64,000 bases of DNA from Lacrimispora sphenoides (GCF_900105215.1 NZ_FOIP01000002.1:682001-746000); one strand, 5' to 3'; positions 7,606-15,936 are shown, numbered from the stretch's first letter. The notes: a model not told the origin generated them from the sequence alone. Translations and numbers: made by a program.

Positions 7606-9525
7606 ATGCAGAATCAAAGACAGGAGCAGCTGCTTACCATATTATCAGAGCTGGGAGACTGGATAACCAGCCGACGCCTGGCTGTTCTACTGCAGGTGTC
7701 GGACCGTACCATACGCTCTGATGTAGAATCCATTAACAGAAACATGACCCCGCCTCCCATAGAGTCGAATGTGCGGCGGGGTTACCGAATCTGTGAAAAT
7801 GCCAGTCTGTCGCCTTTGCCGCCAAAAGAATCCAGGGGGACGGATATTCCCCAGACTCCGGGTGCCCGCTGCGCATATATGATTCAGAAGCTGTTATTCG
7901 AGGTGAAGGAACTGAACCTTACCCTTCTCCAGAGCCAGATCTATGTCAGCGGAGCCTCCATTGACAATGACTTAAAGCGTATACGCAAGATGCTGGAGCC
8001 CTATCCCGGTTTAAGGCTGGTCCGCAATAAGGAATGCATATCCTTAAAGGGGGATGAGGCCGGTAAACGGCGGTTTTACAGGGATTTACTGATGGCCGAG
8101 GTACAGGAGAATTTCCTCAACTTAAATATGCTGGCCAATCTATACAAAAGCTTCAACTTAATTGAGGTAAAGGACATATTCGTGGATGTACTGAAGGAAT
8201 ACGATTATTCCATTCATGAATCCATGTTTCCCATGCTGATCCTGCACGCCGGCACCAGCATTGAGAGAATGAACTGCGCCAACTACATCAGTATGGAAGA
8301 GGAGATACAGGGGTTAGAGGATACCATCGAGTACCAGATTTCAAAGGACTTTTTTGACCGCATTTCCAATCGCCTGCATATAAAGATCCATGAGGGAGAA
8401 GTGGGGATGTTCGCTCTGGTCGTCATGGGCAGAAAAGCTTCCAATTATACCGACGATTACGTGAATTTCGGCGGCAGGTGGTTGAGTACCAGGAAGCTGG
8501 TAGGCGAGGCCCTGGAGCAGATATACACTCTGTTCGGGCTGGATTTCCGGCAGGATGGGGATCTTGTTGCCGGCCTTAAGATGCACATCCACGGCCTGGT
8601 AGAGCGTGTCAGGAACCAGGTCCGTATGGAGGATGTGTTTGTGGAAGAGATCAAGCGCAAATACCCTCTGGTCTTCGAGATGGGCATCTACGTGGTGGAA
8701 TTTCTGGAAGATAGGCTTAATACTCCCATATCCGATGCAGAGAGCTGCTATATCGCCCTTCATCTGGGAGCCGCCAGTGAGCGTATGAAAACAGAAAGAA
8801 AATATCATGCCGTAATGATCTTACCTCATAACCAGTCTTTTTCTGATATGTGCGTGAAGAAAATTTCCGATATGTTTCGTGAGAGGATGGAAGTGGTGAA
8901 GGTCTTTGGTTATTTTGAAGAGGAGGTAGTGTCTTCTCTGGATCCGGATCTTCTGCTCAGTACATTTCCCCTGGAACATAGGTTGAACGTAGAGACCGTC
9001 TCCATTAACTTATTCGTGGATTCCGAGACAGAGTCCAGGATTCTCCAAGCCATCAACCGGCTGGATAAGAAAGGATTCCGGCTGGAATTCTCCTCCCACA
9101 TCGGCAGCTTAATCCGTCGGGAACATTACCATACAGAGGTGAACTGTACAAACCCGGAGGAAATTATCCGCATGCTGTGCTCTGGTCTGGTACAGGATGG
9201 GATTGTGGATCCGGAGTTTACTGATGTGGTATTAAAGAGGGAGCAGATGTCCCCAACCTCCTTTGTGAATACATTTGCGATTCCCCATGCGTTCGGAGCC
9301 TTTGCCGGGAATTCCACCATTGCGGTGGCCCAGCTTAAGAATCCAGTGAAATGGGGTGTCTTTGAGGTGCGGCTGGTGATGCTGTTTGCCATCAATATAG
9401 GGGATGCCAGGATGATTAAGATCTTCTTTGACTGGATATCCAACATCGTGAATCAGCCTGAGGAGCTGGCAAAATTGGCGGCTCCCTGCGGATATGAGGA
9501 ATTTATCGACCGGATCATGGAGTGA
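7606..9525 (+). CDS. PRD-containing transcriptional activator with EIIB/EIIA-like domains
   Basis: 639 residues. The ATG at 7606 follows AAAGGGAG; the longer frame starts in the previous gene. Order: N-terminal helix-turn-helix (LLTILSELGDWITSRRLAVL, then VSDRTIRSDVESINR), a second HTH-like segment, two PTS regulation domains (about residues 170-400), an EIIB-like domain (from KYHAVMILPHN) and a C-terminal EIIA-like domain with its His in FAIPHAF. This is the MtlR/LicR-type layout: a DNA-binding activator whose PRDs and EIIA-like domain are phosphorylated by HPr and PTS proteins. The EIIB-like domain lacks the canonical early Cys (MILPHNQSFSD where active domains have a Cys), so that site looks degenerate. 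It likely activates its own promoter and the PTS operon through the shared palindromes. Confidence 0.9.
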   Translation: MQNQRQEQLLTILSELGDWITSRRLAVLLQVSDRTIRSDVESINRNMTPPPIESNVRRGYRICENASLSPLPPKESRGTDIPQTPGARCAYMIQKLLFEVKELNLTLLQSQIYVSGASIDNDLKRIRKMLEPYPGLRLVRNKECISLKGDEAGKRRFYRDLLMAEVQENFLNLNMLANLYKSFNLIEVKDIFVDVLKEYDYSIHESMFPMLILHAGTSIERMNCANYISMEEEIQGLEDTIEYQISKDFFDRISNRLHIKIHEGEVGMFALVVMGRKASNYTDDYVNFGGRWLSTRKLVGEALEQIYTLFGLDFRQDGDLVAGLKMHIHGLVERVRNQVRMEDVFVEEIKRKYPLVFEMGIYVVEFLEDRLNTPISDAESCYIALHLGAASERMKTERKYHAVMILPHNQSFSDMCVKKISDMFRERMEVVKVFGYFEEEVVSSLDPDLLLSTFPLEHRLNVETVSINLFVDSETESRILQAINRLDKKGFRLEFSSHIGSLIRREHYHTEVNCTNPEEIIRMLCSGLVQDGIVDPEFTDVVLKREQMSPTSFVNTFAIPHAFGAFAGNSTIAVAQLKNPVKWGVFEVRLVMLFAINIGDARMIKIFFDWISNIVNQPEELAKLAAPCGYEEFIDRIME

Positions 9526-9582
9526 ATTTCCTAAGAGCTAGGAAATGCCTTTAAGGAAAAAAGTGAATATAAGCCTTATAAT
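9526..9582 (+). promoter_or_regulatory. Second activator palindrome and PTS operon promoter
   Basis: ATTTCCTA-N5-TAGGAAAT at 9526-9546 matches the arms of the palindrome at 6344-6364 exactly, with a different 5-base centre. A TATAAT at 9577-9582 begins 41 bases from the palindrome centre; the bases 17 upstream of it (AAGGAA) are no -35 match. It begins one base after the regulator's stop codon and 130-150 bases upstream of the IIA gene. Confidence 0.68.
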
Positions 9583-9611
9583 TATAATTAATTAAGGCAG
9601 CTTAAGTTAAG

Positions 9612-9643
9612 ATGCAGCAAACAAAACGGTTTTGCTGCATTTT
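9612..9643 (+). terminator. Hairpin in the PTS operon leader
   Basis: A perfect 10-bp stem ATGCAGCAAA / TTTGCTGCAT with a 9-base loop is followed by only TTTGCAT. It lies between the predicted promoter and the IIA start, so it may be an attenuator or a partial terminator for read-through from the regulator gene. Confidence 0.45.
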
Positions 9644-9675
9644 GCATATCATCAACACATTCAGGAGGCAGCAAT

Positions 9676-10014
9676 ATGTTAGAGGGATTAGAGACCATTT
9701 GCTTTAAAATCATATCCAATGTAGGCGGAGCAAGGTCCAGCTATATTGAGGCGATCCAGAAAGCAAAGCATGGGGATTTCGGTGGTGCCGGGGAATGCAT
9801 GAAAGCCGGTCAGGATATGTTTCTGGCAGGACATGAGGCACACTTTGAACTGATCCAGAAAGAGGCCCAGGGTGAGCCGGTGGGCGGTTCCCTGATTCTG
9901 ATCCATGCGGAAGACCAGCTTATGAGCGCGGAAGGATTCAAAATCATCGCAGAAGAGATGATTGCCAGCTACAGGAGGATCGTAGAGCTGGAAGAGAAGT
10001 TGGGGAGTAAATAA
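9676..10014 (+). CDS. PTS lactose/cellobiose-type IIA
   Basis: 112 residues, the full length of the Lac/Cel IIA family. It is a three-helix cytoplasmic protein that receives phosphate from HPr at His and passes it to IIB. The active His is H77 in LILIHAEDQLM, a diagnostic family motif; the N-terminal ARSSYIEAIQKAKHGDFGGA helix is also typical. The ATG follows CAGGAGGCAGCAAT. It is the first gene of a IIA-IIB-IIC operon with catabolic enzymes, downstream of the activator palindrome. Confidence 0.95.
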   Translation: MLEGLETICFKIISNVGGARSSYIEAIQKAKHGDFGGAGECMKAGQDMFLAGHEAHFELIQKEAQGEPVGGSLILIHAEDQLMSAEGFKIIAEEMIASYRRIVELEEKLGSK

Positions 10015-10052
10015 TGGAAATAAAAAAAGCAAATAGCAAGGAGGATTTTACA

Positions 10053-10373
10053 ATGAAACGAGTGTATTTATTCTGCAGTGCAGGTATGTCAACCAGCATG
10101 CTGGCAAGCAAGATGCAGAGCGTAGCCAACGAGCATAACCTTCCCATTGAAGTGGAAGCTTTCCCGGATGGCAAGATTGGACAGATCATCGATGAAAAGC
10201 ATCCGGATGTGATCCTTTTGGGACCCCAGGTCAAGTACCGTTATGGTGAGATTGTGGAAAAGTTCGGAAGCAAAGGAATCCCGATTCAGGTCATTGACCA
10301 GACCGATTACGGCATGATGAATGGTGAGAAGGTCCTTAAATCAGCAATAAAACTTTTAAAAGCTTCCAAATAA
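10053..10373 (+). CDS. PTS cellobiose-type IIB
   Basis: 106 residues. The ATG at 10053, with AAGGAGGATTTTACA before it, is chosen over a longer frame overlapping the IIA stop. The active Cys is C8 in the P-loop-like motif LFCSAGMSTSMLA, which is the signature of cellobiose/chitobiose-type IIB. It transfers phosphate from IIA to the incoming sugar bound by IIC. The next gene, IIC, starts 59 bases downstream. Confidence 0.95.
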   Translation: MKRVYLFCSAGMSTSMLASKMQSVANEHNLPIEVEAFPDGKIGQIIDEKHPDVILLGPQVKYRYGEIVEKFGSKGIPIQVIDQTDYGMMNGEKVLKSAIKLLKASK

Positions 10374-10432
10374 GGCTATAAAAGCAGAACTTCCATAATA
10401 GCAAAAACAAATAAAAACGGGGGAATAACAAT

Positions 10433-11764
10433 ATGTTAAGTAAATTAGAGTCAATACTCATGCCTTTGGCAGAGCGAATCGGAAAGAACAAGTATCTTAT
10501 TGCAATTCGTGACGGCTTCCTGCTGTCCATGCCGCTGTTAATCGTGGGTTCCTTTTTCCTGCTCATTGCCAATTTCCCGATTCCCGGGTGGACAAATTTC
10601 TGGGCAAGGTTCTTTGGGGAGAACTGGGATGCCTACTTTGCCAAGCCAACCGATGCCACGTTCTCAATCATGGCAATGCTGGCAGTCGTTGGAATCGGCT
10701 ATTCCTTTTCCGAGCAGATGAAGGTAGATAAGCTGTTCGGCGCTGCCGTATCACTGGTATGCTGGTTCTTGATCATGCCTTATAAGATCATGGTAAATGA
10801 TACTGCTGTATCCGGCATTCCACTGGGCTGGGTGGGTTCCAAGGGAATCTTCGTAGGAATTATTGTAGCATTCTTATCTGTGCACATCTACGCGTGGGTC
10901 AATAAAAAAGGGTGGATCATCAAGATGCCTGACGGTGTTCCTCCTACAGTAGCAAAGTCTTTCTCTGCCCTGATTCCTGCCGGAATTTCCGTGATGGTGT
11001 TCTTCATCATAAACATTATTTTTGCCATGACTCCATATGATAATGCATTCAACTTTGTGTTCACCATCCTGCAGACTCCTCTCCTTAAGCTGGGCAACAC
11101 CCTTCCGGCTATGGTAATCGCTTATATCTTCCTCCATCTCTTCTGGTTCTTCGGAGTAAACGGCGGTTCCGTGGTAGGCGCGGTATTCAATCCCATCCTT
11201 CAAACCTTGTCTGCGGAGAACCTGGCTGCATTCCAGGCAGGCCAGCCGCTGCCAAATATTATATCCCAGCAGTTCCAGGATCTGTTTGCCACGTTTGGCG
11301 GCTGCGGCTCCACGTTGTCGCTGCTGATTGCAATGCTATTTTTCTGCCGCTCCAAGCGTATTAAGGAGTTAGGGAAACTGGCATTTATCCCTGGCCTGTT
11401 CGGAATTAATGAACCCATTGTGTTCGGCCTTCCCATCTTACTGAACCCAATGATACTCATTCCTTTCATGCTGGTGCCCACCATCAACATTGTAATTTCC
11501 TACTTCTGCATGAGCATCGGCCTGGTTCCTCTGTGCTCTGGTGTAGCAATCCCGTGGACCATGCCTGTGATCCTCTCCGGATTCCTTGCAACTGGTTGGC
11601 AGGGCGCCGTGCTTCAGTTCATTCTTCTTGTTCTGGGCGTATTCATCTATATGCCGTTCATCAAGATGATGGATAAACAGTACATGGAAGAAGAGTCCAG
11701 GAAAACTGAGAAAACCGATGATGACGATATTGATCTTAACGATCTTTCTTTTGATGATCTATAA
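10433..11764 (+). CDS. PTS cellobiose-type IIC permease
   Basis: 443 residues with about ten hydrophobic segments (for example LLIVGSFFLLIANFPIPG and FLHLFWFFGVNGG). Motifs such as FGINEPIVFGLPILLNP near residue 325 are strongly conserved in the Lac/Cel IIC family and form the sugar site. It imports and phosphorylates an oligosaccharide or glycoside. The C-terminus is an acidic cytoplasmic tail (EKTDDDDIDLNDLSFDDL). The associated hydrolases suggest a substrate with an amide-linked amino acid or peptide rather than plain cellobiose; that is inference. Confidence 0.94.
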   Translation: MLSKLESILMPLAERIGKNKYLIAIRDGFLLSMPLLIVGSFFLLIANFPIPGWTNFWARFFGENWDAYFAKPTDATFSIMAMLAVVGIGYSFSEQMKVDKLFGAAVSLVCWFLIMPYKIMVNDTAVSGIPLGWVGSKGIFVGIIVAFLSVHIYAWVNKKGWIIKMPDGVPPTVAKSFSALIPAGISVMVFFIINIIFAMTPYDNAFNFVFTILQTPLLKLGNTLPAMVIAYIFLHLFWFFGVNGGSVVGAVFNPILQTLSAENLAAFQAGQPLPNIISQQFQDLFATFGGCGSTLSLLIAMLFFCRSKRIKELGKLAFIPGLFGINEPIVFGLPILLNPMILIPFMLVPTINIVISYFCMSIGLVPLCSGVAIPWTMPVILSGFLATGWQGAVLQFILLVLGVFIYMPFIKMMDKQYMEEESRKTEKTDDDDIDLNDLSFDDL

Positions 11765-11779
11765 AAAGAGGTGTACGGT

Positions 11780-12304
11780 ATGAAGCTTATTATGATATAT
11801 GACCAGATTCAGTCAGGACTTGGAACCAAGGACGACACCATGGTTCCCCTTACAGGGAAAAAAGAGCCCATCGGACCAGCAATTATGATGGAACCTTTCT
11901 TAAAACAGGTGGACGGACACATCATGGCCTGCCTGTGCTGTGGCAATGGCACTTACCTTGCTGATCCTAAGGAGGTCAGCCGCAAGCTTTGTGCCATGGT
12001 GAACAAGCTGCAGCCGGATGTGGTAATGTGCGGGCCAGCCTTTAACTATGCGGACTACGCGCAGATGTGCGCCAAAGTGGCCTGCGATATCAACTCCACC
12101 ACCAAGGCAAAGGCATTTGCAGCCATGTCTGTGGAGAATGCGGATACCATTGCAGCTTATAAGGATAAAGTATCGATTGTGGAGACACCGAAAAAGGGCG
12201 GTCTGGGCCTTAATGATGCCTTAAGAAATATGTGCACTCTGGCCAGGGCCCTGGCCGACGGTGCGGACACTTCAGATCTGATTCATGAATTCTGTTTTAA
12301 ATAA
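11780..12304 (+). CDS. GrdB-related putative oxidoreductase (short form)
   Basis: 174 residues. The ATG at 11780 follows AGAGGTG with 6 bases spacing; a GTG three codons earlier lies inside that site. The sequence resembles the N-terminal part of glycine/sarcosine/betaine reductase component B: PIGPAIMMEPFLKQ, MACLCCGNGTYLAD, and QPDVVMCGPAFNYADYAQMC. Full GrdB is about 430 residues and carries a C-terminal selenocysteine; neither is present here. There is a Cys pair CLCCG and a Cys near the end (HEFCF). No GrdA or GrdC gene is nearby. Its role in this PTS operon is unknown; a dedicated reaction on the imported compound is a guess. Confidence 0.7.
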   Translation: MKLIMIYDQIQSGLGTKDDTMVPLTGKKEPIGPAIMMEPFLKQVDGHIMACLCCGNGTYLADPKEVSRKLCAMVNKLQPDVVMCGPAFNYADYAQMCAKVACDINSTTKAKAFAAMSVENADTIAAYKDKVSIVETPKKGGLGLNDALRNMCTLARALADGADTSDLIHEFCFK

Positions 12305-12319
12305 AAGGAGGCCTTTGCC

Positions 12320-13288
12320 ATGTGGGGGATAATAGCAACCTGGCGTATGGCCGTAGAAGGGATTGCAAAGGGAGCTGAGATGCTAAAGGAATGCGGCGAC
12401 GCAGGAGATGCCATCGAGTTGGCCATCCGTCAGGTGGAGGACTTCCCTTATTATAAATCCGTGGGCTACGGCGGACTGCCTAATGAGGAAATGGAAGTGG
12501 AAATGGACGCCGCCTATATGGATGGCAACACACTGGATATAGGAGCTGTGGCTGCTATCAGGGACTTTGCCAATCCGGTGTCCATTGCCAGACGCTTAAG
12601 CCGGGAGAAAGTCAACAGCATGCTGGTGGCTGAGGGGGCTGAGAAATTTGCCCACAAGGAAGGTTTTGAGCGCAAGAATATGTTGACAGACAGAGCCAGG
12701 GCACATTACAGGAATCGGGTAAAGGAGATGGCGGCCAAGGCAGCAGCTAAGGAGCTTAAACCTTATTCCGGCCATGACACCGTGGGTATGGCCTGCCTGG
12801 ATGGGAACGGCAAGATGACGGCAGCCACCTCAACCAGCGGCCTGTTCATGAAGAAAAAGGGCCGGGTAGGCGATTCTCCTATATCCGGTTCCGGCTTCTA
12901 TGCCGACAGCAAGAAAGGAGCTGCCAGCGCCACCGGCCTGGGGGAAGATCTGATGAAAGGCTGCATTTCTTATGAGATCGTCCGGCTTATGGGAGAAGGA
13001 ATGCATCCTCAGGAAGCCTGTGAGACAGCGGTGAACCGTCTGGATGGGGAACTTCGGGAACGTCGGGGCGAAGCCGGTGACATATCCCTCATTGCCATGA
13101 ATCCTAAGGGGGAGTGGGGTGTTGCCACAAATATTGAGGGATTTTCTTTCGCAGTGGTTACGGAGGAGCTGGAACCCACGGTTTACCTGGTAACCCGCGG
13201 GGAGGGCGGCCGCTGCACTTATAAGAAAGCCTCTGAGGAATGGATGGAAAATTATATGAAGACGCGTATGGCGCCCATAGAGGAATAA
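12320..13288 (+). CDS. Glycosylasparaginase / isoaspartyl peptidase family hydrolase
   Basis: 322 residues. The ATG follows AAAAGGAGGCC. This is an N-terminal-nucleophile amidohydrolase made as a precursor that cleaves itself before Thr: the site is GHDTVGMACLD (T154). Other family marks are the N-terminal AGDAIELAIRQVEDFPYYKSVG-type region, GGLPNEE, DGNTLDIGAV, TSTSGLFMKKKGRVGDSPI and GTG-like ATGLGEDLMK. Known members cleave N4-(beta-N-acetylglucosaminyl)-asparagine, isoaspartyl peptides or asparagine; GRVGDSPI and the length are closest to the glycosylasparaginase branch. No signal peptide, so it acts in the cytoplasm on imported material. It lies 15 bases after the GrdB-related gene. Confidence 0.88.
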   Translation: MWGIIATWRMAVEGIAKGAEMLKECGDAGDAIELAIRQVEDFPYYKSVGYGGLPNEEMEVEMDAAYMDGNTLDIGAVAAIRDFANPVSIARRLSREKVNSMLVAEGAEKFAHKEGFERKNMLTDRARAHYRNRVKEMAAKAAAKELKPYSGHDTVGMACLDGNGKMTAATSTSGLFMKKKGRVGDSPISGSGFYADSKKGAASATGLGEDLMKGCISYEIVRLMGEGMHPQEACETAVNRLDGELRERRGEAGDISLIAMNPKGEWGVATNIEGFSFAVVTEELEPTVYLVTRGEGGRCTYKKASEEWMENYMKTRMAPIEE

Positions 13289-13291
13289 GAT

Positions 13292-14449
13292 ATGGGATAT
13301 GGAACGATTGAAAATGAATCAGATAAGAAGATCCTGGATTGCGTGGACCGGTTAAAGGACCGGTTCATCAGCAGTGTCCAGGAGCTGGTACGCATTGACA
13401 GTGTGGAAAGGGAGGCCTGTGATGGGGCTCCCTTTGGCAATGGTGTGAAGCATGCATTGGAATGCGCCCTGGATATCAGCGGTCAGCTGGGATTTGACAC
13501 CGTGAACCTGGATCAATATATGGGATATGCCCAGTATGGCGTGGGAGAAGACTATGTCTGCGCCATCGGTCATGTGGATGTGGTTCCGGCAGGAGAAGGC
13601 TGGAGGCAGCCGCCTTTTAACGGCTATCTGGAAAACGGAGTCATCTACAGCAGAGGAGTGCTGGACAATAAAGGACCAATCATGGCATGCCTCTATGGCC
13701 TGGCAGCCATTAAAGAGGCAGGACTTGCTCTTAAGAATCCAGTGCGCATCATCTTCGGATGCGACGAAGAATCCGGATTTGAGGATCTGAAGTATTATCT
13801 CTCAAAGGAGAGATCGCCCCTTTATGGATTTACACCGGACTGCAAGTATCCGGTGGTTTACAGCGAGCGGGGAAGAGCTGTGGTGCGGGTTACAGGCAGT
13901 ATGGACCAGTTGGAGACATTCTTTGATTTTGTAAACAAATATTTTATCGGAACCAGGAATACAGGCGACCGGTTGGGGATTGATTTTAGCCATGAGGAAT
14001 ATGGCATGATGGAGATGCGGGGATATAAGCTGAGTGTAGCTCCGGACAGTCTCTGCGGGGGGAAACAGGCGGCTTTTGATGTGACATTAAGCTATCCGGG
14101 CGGCGCTACCATAGAGGTAATCATGAATCGCATCTGCATTAAGGCCGGGGCAGAGGGGCTTAATGCCGAACTCGTACAGAATTATGACCCGGTGGTATTT
14201 CCCAAAGACACTCCTATGGTTAAGGCCATGCAGGAGAGCTATGAACTGGTCACAGGCCAGGATGGTACCCCTGTAACCACCACAGGCGGCACTTATGCCA
14301 AAGCCATGCCGGGAATTGTCCCCTTTGGCCCAAGTTTCCCGGGTCAGAAAGGCATCAGTCACAATCCCAATGAGTGGATGAGTGTGGAAGACTTAATGAC
14401 CAATGCTAAGATCTATGCACTAGCTCTGTACCGTCTGGGACAATTATAG
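13292..14449 (+). CDS. M20 family dipeptidase (short PepV-like)
   Basis: 385 residues, starting 3 bases after the previous stop. Zinc-binding and catalytic residues of clan MH are in place: GHVDVVPAG (H94, D96), LDNKGP (D125), CDEESG (E159, E160) and a C-terminal GISHNPNEW His. The pattern is that of PepV/Xaa-His dipeptidases, but those are about 465-470 residues; the shortfall lies in the middle (after about residue 200), where the lid domain is reduced. Predicted to release amino acids from short peptides in the cytoplasm. As the last gene of the PTS operon it suggests that the substrate carries a dipeptide or peptide part. Confidence 0.85.
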   Translation: MGYGTIENESDKKILDCVDRLKDRFISSVQELVRIDSVEREACDGAPFGNGVKHALECALDISGQLGFDTVNLDQYMGYAQYGVGEDYVCAIGHVDVVPAGEGWRQPPFNGYLENGVIYSRGVLDNKGPIMACLYGLAAIKEAGLALKNPVRIIFGCDEESGFEDLKYYLSKERSPLYGFTPDCKYPVVYSERGRAVVRVTGSMDQLETFFDFVNKYFIGTRNTGDRLGIDFSHEEYGMMEMRGYKLSVAPDSLCGGKQAAFDVTLSYPGGATIEVIMNRICIKAGAEGLNAELVQNYDPVVFPKDTPMVKAMQESYELVTGQDGTPVTTTGGTYAKAMPGIVPFGPSFPGQKGISHNPNEWMSVEDLMTNAKIYALALYRLGQL

Positions 14450-14496
14450 CCTGCTTTTTACCAGCATTGGATAGCAGGAAGACAGGGGATAAAAAG

Positions 14497-14544
14497 AAGC
14501 TGTTGCTAAATAGATGAGAAATCTATATAGCGGCAGCTTTTTTT
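14497..14544 (+). terminator. Terminator of the PTS operon
   Basis: A 12-bp stem AAGCTGTTGCTA / TAGCGGCAGCTT with two G-T pairs, an inner TAGAT/ATCTA stem, and a run of T to 14544. It follows the dipeptidase stop by 47 bases. Confidence 0.88.
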
Positions 14545-14571
14545 ATTGCAGGATATATTGAAAGTTCCCTA

Positions 14572-14600
14572 TTGATAGTCGGCAATATTTTAGATAGAAT
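14572..14600 (+). promoter_or_regulatory. Promoter of the TusA-like gene
   Basis: TTGATA (14572-14577), 17-base spacer, TAGAAT (14595-14600). It lies about 78 bases before the start codon and just after the PTS operon terminator. Confidence 0.6.
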
Positions 14601-14677
14601 GAATCTGTCCCCTATTTTTTGTTAGATCTTAAGCACAGCAGCCTGTGAAGGTATAGGAATGTGCAGAAGGAGCGCTT

Positions 14678-14899
14678 ATGGTTAAAATTGATTGCCTTGG
14701 TGATATGTGTCCGGTACCTGTCTTGAGACTAAAAAATGTTATGGATTCCATAAAAAAAGGTGAGGAATGCATGTTGGTTACGGATCATAGCTGCACAATT
14801 TCTAATATTAAATCGTTTTGCATTGCCAATCATTTGAAATATGATGCGGAAGAAGTCATTAACGGTGTATGGGAAGTCACCATTTCTGTTAACAAATAG
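14678..14899 (+). CDS. TusA/SirA-family sulfur carrier protein
   Basis: 73 residues, a full TusA-like domain. The CPxP signature is DMCPVP (Cys at residue 11), the persulfide-carrying Cys of the family; TDHSC provides the second typical motif. A beta-alpha-beta-alpha-beta fold with the C-terminal strand WEVTISV is apparent. It would hand sulfur (or possibly selenium) to partners; a second TusA-like gene lies inside the sulfur operon at 16755-16982. Its 3' end overlaps the end of the convergent LysR gene by 11 bases, so no independent terminator fits between them. Confidence 0.9.
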   Translation: MVKIDCLGDMCPVPVLRLKNVMDSIKKGEECMLVTDHSCTISNIKSFCIANHLKYDAEEVINGVWEVTISVNK

Positions 14900-15788
14900 T
14901 TTCTTTTAATATCGCTTCCATATACTTAATAAGTTTAGACGATTCATAATTGAGAGGAACACTGCCGGCATTTTTTATGGAATAATATTCATTATCAAAC
15001 TCCAGGCATGGACATTCAACAATGCGGAGCTGTTTATTGTATAGTTCCTTTTTGATCGCCATGTAGGGAAGAAAAGCAAGCCCGAAACCATTAATCGCAG
15101 ACAGCTTAATGGATTCCGTGGATTCAAGAGCATAAGGGATATGCAGCTGATTGATGCAGACTCCGTTTTTGTTCAGCATTTTATCCAGTACCTGCCTTGT
15201 TTTTTGGGCTTTTACCAGCATCAGCAGTGGATAATGATAAAGATCCTGGCAGTCTAACTGGGCAGGAACCTTCATTTTTTCTCCTGCAACCAGAAAAACA
15301 CGATCGGTAAATACTTTTTTGGCAGATAGATTTTTATCCTTTGGCTTGCCTATGATGATTCCCATATCAGCAACGCCTTTTGATATTTTTTCCTCTATGA
15401 TTCTGCTGGACATCATCTCCATATTAAGGATATATTCCGGATACTTGTTTTTTACATGGTAGAACGTGCATGGCAGGGCATAGGAATATACACAGGGAGA
15501 AGCGAGGATATGTACGGTTTTATTTTGATTCTGTGCGTTGGTGATATCAACCAGCATTCTGTCATAGGACGATAAAATCTCAAGAGCGCGGTTATAAACA
15601 ATCATACCGATGTTAGTCGGAATCACACCTTGATAGTTCCGTTCAAAAAGCCGCGCACTGAATTCCTGTTCCATGACTCGCAGCTGCTGGCTTAATGCGG
15701 ACTGGCTGATATTCATCTGTTCGGCAGTTTTTGATATGCTGCCGGATTCCACTATTTTTATAAACATTTTCAGGTTATGAATGTTCAT
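14889..15788 (-). CDS. LysR-family regulator
   Basis: 299 residues. The N-terminal winged helix is typical (MNIHNLKMFIKIVESGSISK, QMNISQSALSQQLRVMEQEF, then LFERNYQGVIPT), followed by a periplasmic-binding-like effector domain from about residue 90. It is divergent from the transporter-TusA operon with a 251-base shared regulatory region holding a long dyad, so it most likely controls that operon in response to a sulfur compound or its product. The end of the gene overlaps the convergent TusA-like gene. Confidence 0.93.
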   Translation of the reverse strand: MNIHNLKMFIKIVESGSISKTAEQMNISQSALSQQLRVMEQEFSARLFERNYQGVIPTNIGMIVYNRALEILSSYDRMLVDITNAQNQNKTVHILASPCVYSYALPCTFYHVKNKYPEYILNMEMMSSRIIEEKISKGVADMGIIIGKPKDKNLSAKKVFTDRVFLVAGEKMKVPAQLDCQDLYHYPLLMLVKAQKTRQVLDKMLNKNGVCINQLHIPYALESTESIKLSAINGFGLAFLPYMAIKKELYNKQLRIVECPCLEFDNEYYSIKNAGSVPLNYESSKLIKYMEAILKETIC

Positions 15789-15936
15789 ATTACCCCGCCT
15801 TTCTGAATTTAACTATGAATCAGTCGTTCGAGCTGTTAAAAACTTAACAGTTCTTTTTTTGTTCTTTTATTATAGCAAATATAATTCGGTGTGGCTAGTG
15901 TGATAAAATAATGGGTTATAAGTAAATCTTATGACA

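Noticed and set aside
8341..8808. 155-residue minus-strand open frame in the PRD regulator gene
   Set aside because: No family features, no binding site; the plus-strand frame has full PRD domain conservation.
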